Position numbers and translations under genes: made by a program. This document shows, one piece after another, positions 60,108 to 64,000 of a DNA stretch of 64,000 nt. A model generated the notes under the pieces. It did not search any database and had not been told where the DNA came from. It saw only the letters and a program-made list of their open reading frames with translations. Position 1 is the first letter of the stretch. Each line of letters opens with the position of its first letter. The stretch comes from Diphasiastrum complanatum (Eukaryota; Streptophyta; Lycopodiopsida; Lycopodiales; Lycopodiaceae): the NCBI GenBank assembly GCA_029204225.1, contig CM055105.1, forward strand, positions 12,184,404 through 12,248,403. Reading direction: 5' to 3'.

Positions 60108-62388
60108 ATGGCCTCCTCATCCTCTGAAGACTCTGACACCAAGCAGGTGATCCAGCGTGAAATCCCCAAGGCCACACAGATTTGGCCCTTACCCTCTGAC
60201 GCTCTGATCCAGTCATGGCTGCAGACAACCGGTCATCTTCTAGAGGCAATGGGTTTTTACTCGGCGCTTTTCCATTCTAAGATTAACATGGGCTCCGCCC
60301 TTCACGCTTACGCCACCTGGGATGAAAAAAAGACTCACTTTCACTTTCTGTAACAAGGTACCATGTACAAGGTCAGGATTAACGCATACTCAATGGTCAC
60401 CATTGGCATTATGTCCGATGATCGTCAACCCATCTCCCATCGCCACGCCAAAACTCTGATCAAACCGTTCGTCACCCAAACCGCACCAAAAATCCCAATC
60501 CAGATGAACAATGGTTACCTGATAGATGTTATCACGGAACCCGTCATTCCGGCAGTGCCACATCTGTTGAATAACTTTCTGGCTATTTCAACATTTCGCA
60601 AGGACAAAATCTAGTCTAAGCTGCTGAGTCAGATAGTAGAATCCTTTCTAGAATTCTCTGGCCCCTCAGTTGTGCCATACGACTAGCATAGCTTCCTTAT
60701 TCGTGAACTAACCAGCTCCATCAAACCCAACAACCGTGAGCGTATCGCAGCAGGCCCCCTGTTGTGTAACTTGGCCTGCGCACTCTCGAGATAAAAGTGC
60801 GTGGTTTCTAATGCTCATCCCTTTTGTCCACCCAAGTGCCACACACTAACCTTTATCCGTCATCCCAAGCATCTACCTCCTCCCAACCTGCAGTTATCAA
60901 CACAACGGCCAGCAAACGAATGCGTGGCGCTGCCTCTACATCCTCATCTCCACCTGCTACCCAAAGATGCACCTCCACCACTGCACTAACCACTCCATCA
61001 ACCACCGCCACTTCTTCTTCCATGCAATCCCCCACTCCGATCTCTGTTGTCGCTACCTCTCTTCATGTTTCATCCACAACTGTTTCTGTGTCCATCTCCG
61101 TTTCCTCTGTTGATACCACTCCTATTTATGTTCCATTATCCACCACTCCATCCATCACCATCGCATCTTCCATCACTCTTGCCACCACCATTGCTTTCAT
61201 TCCATTCAATCCTTCTGATTCTCAATTGTCTCCAGACACTCTGGCATGGATGCAAGTCATCAATTTTTCACCCCCACGTCAAACACTTTCTGCTCCATCC
61301 TCACCTTCTTCCATACTCCACACCACCCTTCAGTTCCTCTCAGTTCCTCCCATCCTCTTGTTCGGACAAACCGTCCTCACCCCTGTTTCCACAGTCACTT
61401 CTCAAACCCCACCTGCTTCGCCAACAAAGGTTGCCAAGGGCAACCAACCATTGCCTGATGAAGCATTTTCCAAACAGTTTTTGTACGATCGCCAGATCGG
61501 GCTGATCCTATCGCCCCAGATGGCATAAGGTCCAATGAAAACCTGATAGAAGATGATGACGACGGTACTCCACAAGTCGTCGGAGTCGATACAACACAAG
61601 CCCCTACCAGTGCCAGTGTACCGACTGCTCTCACAGACCTAACGACGGCGTACCAGACTCTGGAAAAATACATTCTGGATGCGGTAGCGGCCAAAGCTAT
61701 CTTGGAAAGCAGGGTACTACACCTGGCCACAAGCAACACACAGCTACGAGCAAAACTCACCAAGCTACAGCACGAGCTGATTTTGACTCAACAACATGAA
61801 CAAGAAGGGCACCAAGAGATCGCCAAACTGTAGCAGAAGGAGGAGGGCCTCAATAATTATATCCAAAGCCTCTCCAAAGCACTGACAGAGGCCTCCACGA
61901 AGGTGCGGGAGTTTCAATCCGAAGCATCCCAACGACTTTCTCCCATCCAGGCGCAACTAAACCTTTTGGAAGCAAAGAATACGCGCCTGGGGACGGAGGT
62001 AAAAGCCCTACAAGATGAAAAGCTCATCTGGTTAGCTCAACCTGCACCAGGCTCAAAGCCGCTCTCTCAATAAAAAATGAATCTTCTTCGGCGTCAGGTG
62101 CAGGTTTATAGCCAAATCTTAAAGAGCTACCAGATAGAGTTTAACAAATATCGGACAAGCGCAACTCACAAGCTCACCCAGGCCAAACAAGCCCTCAAGG
62201 CTTGCCAAAAATTCATGGAAATGAAGGCCCAGCCCAGCCCTATGGTAATTCCACTGCCACCTAATTTTGACGCTGCACACGCCAATACCAGCCAAGACCA
62301 AACCCAACAGGCAGCAGGGGGATTCACCCAAGATCAAGGGTCCGAAGGCCAAGACCAAGGACAAATGGATACGGCTGCTGAGACATGA
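60108..62388 (+). pseudogene. Extra retroelement ORF: unknown N-domain, Ser/Thr/Pro linker, coiled coil
   Basis: I do not recognise this protein. ATG 60,108 opens MASSSSEDSDTKQVIQRE. An N-terminal part to about 60,780 is in one frame with in-frame stops near 60,351, 60,612, 60,682 and 60,792; it has patches such as MYKVRINAYSMVTIGIMSDD and CNLACALSR. A frameshift near 60,830 leads to a 230-residue Ser/Thr/Pro-rich linker (to 61,528). A second shift enters an acidic stretch and a long coiled coil (about 61,640-62,230; heptad-like LEKYILDAVAAKAILESRVL), then a Gln/Gly/Asp-rich tail. Two further stops lie in the coiled coil. It sits between pol and the 3' LTR, where Athila-type elements carry an extra, env-like ORF; no signal peptide or membrane segment is evident. 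The linker and coiled coil also recall plant retroelement ORFs placed before gag. Confidence 0.5.
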
Positions 62389-62439
62389 GACCAGGGCCGA
62401 GGCACAGATACCAGCCAAAGCCAAGCCACATCATCTAGA

Positions 62440-63493
62440 GGTTCGTGCACGATATCTGTCAACTGGGCCTTCCGAAGACCAAAGTTCATGGAGGAGAAAA
62501 TCAACGAATTCCTATCAAAGTATCCCCACGAGTCATCAAGAGGCGGTTGACAGATATCACTTTTAGCTCAGACAATAAAGGGCAAAGAACTACCCGCCCT
62601 CCAGCCACAACCAGAGTTGCATCAACAGTTGGTCGAAAGAGACCCTGCGGCCATCAGGGCCTACGTGACGAGTCCGCAACAATTACGGGTGAACGCGCAC
62701 TTCCTGCCATGTACACCCCGAATCCAAGTCGGAACATGCTAGAATCCACAAAATTCAAGGCAAAGTATCATCAAGATGAAGAGCGCGACGAGTTTACCTT
62801 GCCCGATCTCAAGCTGTGTCGCACCCATAAAGCAAAAGCGCAAGCCTTATAGCCACAACCAGCTTGGCGACGACGAACAATATTTTTTGCAAATAAGTCG
62901 ACATTCTTACTCTACCTCAATGCGCCAACTTATCAACCCAAAATACTGCCCCCTCAAAGGCGTGAACCAGAGTTCATGGCCAACAAGATCTATTGGCCTA
63001 TACTGACAAAGTATGTACAAACAAAAGATCCAACCCGCGATCTAATTCCAAATTGCAACCATTTTTACAAGTGGTACCATCGGTGTCCAGACAAGGATGT
63101 GAGCTATTTCGTCGACAATTGCGGCCTTATCTCCTTTTTGGCGCCTTGGCAACTCATTGGGATCACTCATTACCTCCCATTTTGTTGGATATCGATAAGC
63201 CCTTGGATATGATCACCGAGATGGATCACCTCAACGTGGCTTGACTTTATTACCGTGCGGCCATGACAAGCGCCCTACATGTCGACATGATGGAAATCTG
63301 GCAAACGCATGGCTTCCTCCAAAACATGCTCCACTATTATGGCCCGCGACCCTTTTTGAACAAGCTACGGTGGCAAATGTTGGAGCACTTGGCAAAGAGC
63401 TGCATGATCAGAGTCACTCTCAATAAGGGGACCTACGACGACACAGTCCGACAAAGAGCAGCTGCCATTGACGTGGGACCGCCAATCCAATAA
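62440..63493 (+). pseudogene. Terminal retroelement ORF of unknown function
   Basis: Coding-looking sequence up to the polypurine tract. The first part (about 62,488-62,740) reads FMEEKINEFLSKYPHES and ALQPQPELHQQLVERDPAAI. After frameshifts, the last part (about 62,990-63,493) has PPILLDIDKPLDMITEMDHL, a stop at 63,242, then YYRAAMTSALHVDMMEIWQT and NKLRWQMLEHLAKSCMIRV, ending in VGPPIQ and a stop 13 bp before the LTR. It looks globular and helical, but no domain is recognised. It may be the continuation of the coiled-coil protein upstream. Confidence 0.45.
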
Positions 63494-63505
63494 AGAGGGG
63501 GATAA
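63493..63505 (+). other. Polypurine tract of the giant Gypsy element
   Basis: AAGAGGGGGATAA lies immediately before the LTR start TGTTGTCCC at 63,506. Confidence 0.75.
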
Positions 63506-64000
63506 TGTTGTCCCTTACGTTAGCCCAACATAGGAAATATTGTGGCATGTGTTACGTTAGCCCACAAGTAATTCGGATTAAAGAAACCTTATGCTTAACC
63601 TTTTACTATTTAAGTTTAACAATTACAAACAATCATTTGTAATGGTTCAACTTAGAAAGTCTAAGCTTAAGATTTAATTCCTAAGTTTAAGTTAAGTTTA
63701 ATTCTAAGTTAGTGCACAAGTTAAGTTAGTGTAAGTGCACAAGTTAATTAGCTTTAAGTTTGGACTTAGTCCCATAAGCATGTTTAAGCTTAGGCCCACC
63801 ACTCTTTCCATATATGGGAGTGAATTTGGGCCTCCAAAAACACTTGTACAAGCTATTGGATTGATAGAAACACTTTTTGTGTAATCTTGTTTTGCTTACT
63901 TGTGTTCACCATTGGTGATAAAATACCTTGTGGTTGGTGCTTGAGCCCCACTAGGCTTTCCCATTGATTTATGTTTTATGGTGAATGTGTTTATGAGAGT
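63506..64000 (+). mobile_element. 3' LTR of the giant Gypsy element (runs off the window)
   Basis: Starts TGTTGTCCCTTACGTTAGCC, with ACGTTAGCCCA repeated at about 63,517 and 63,553. From 63,724 it matches the 5' LTR at 49,101 onward. It has a 20-bp segment (near 63,865-63,885) absent from the 5' copy, and is cut by the window end. Confidence 0.8.

Noticed and set aside
61047-61505. 152-codon frame rich in His, Pro, Leu and Ser
   Set aside because: An alternative frame of the Ser/Thr/Pro linker with biased composition and no motif.
60853-61763. Minus-strand and third-frame ORFs over the Ser/Thr/Pro-rich linker
   Set aside because: Shadows of the low-complexity sense frame. The adjoining frames upstream and downstream support the plus-strand reading described.

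Overview
This window is plant nuclear DNA. It is AT-rich and crowded with decayed, nested LTR retrotransposons and long (GA)n/(CT)n microsatellites. It carries one recognisable host gene, on the minus strand: a complete 14-exon CBL-interacting protein kinase (CIPK) with plant-type GT-AG introns, two of them 3-5 kb long. I see no operons, bacterial genes, CRISPR arrays, rRNA or tRNA genes. The sequence fits a seed plant with a repeat-rich genome; I cannot name the species.

Layout. 1-3,010: 5' end of a minus-strand Gypsy element (gag, leader full of CTCGCA motifs, tRNA-Asp-type primer-binding site, 355-bp LTR). 3,011-7,050: decayed plus-strand Copia element. 7,050-12,050: mosaic of Copia pieces in both orientations, with a GC-rich fold-back element at 7,911-8,538. 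12,050-14,690: non-coding, with a 127-bp tandem repeat and a GA array. 14,690-17,871: Copia pieces, including a primer-binding site and a gag with zinc knuckle. 17,872-19,700: AT-rich, little recognisable. 19,707-24,167: chromovirus (Gypsy) material arranged as an inverted repeat around position 20,976. 24,170-27,815: almost empty. 27,816-42,014: CIPK gene (minus); intron 1 holds microsatellites and hairpins, and intron 5 holds a hAT transposase relic. 42,050-43,100: probable CIPK leader and promoter. 43,638-44,545: GC-rich palindromic modules. 45,390-46,310: three long GA arrays in under 1 kb. 46,470-49,040: Copia pieces in both orientations. 49,095 to the window end: a giant Gypsy element (Athila/Tat-like by its tRNA-Asp primer site), itself split inside gag by a nested LTR element (51,094-56,247) with an imperfect 5-bp target duplication.

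Working relationships. The CIPK is the only gene that looks functional. By family knowledge its kinase and NAF domains would couple calcineurin-B-like calcium sensors to ion-channel and stress targets. Every transposon coding region seen carries stops, frameshifts or deletions. The least-described material is the block between the giant element's truncated pol and its 3' LTR (about 59,220-63,493): CTCGCA motifs like those before gag, a TATA-like site, and long coding stretches (Ser/Thr/Pro-rich, coiled-coil and a terminal globular-looking part) with no domain I recognise. Retroelement boundaries are by-eye estimates; CIPK exon boundaries were read base by base and are all in phase 0.
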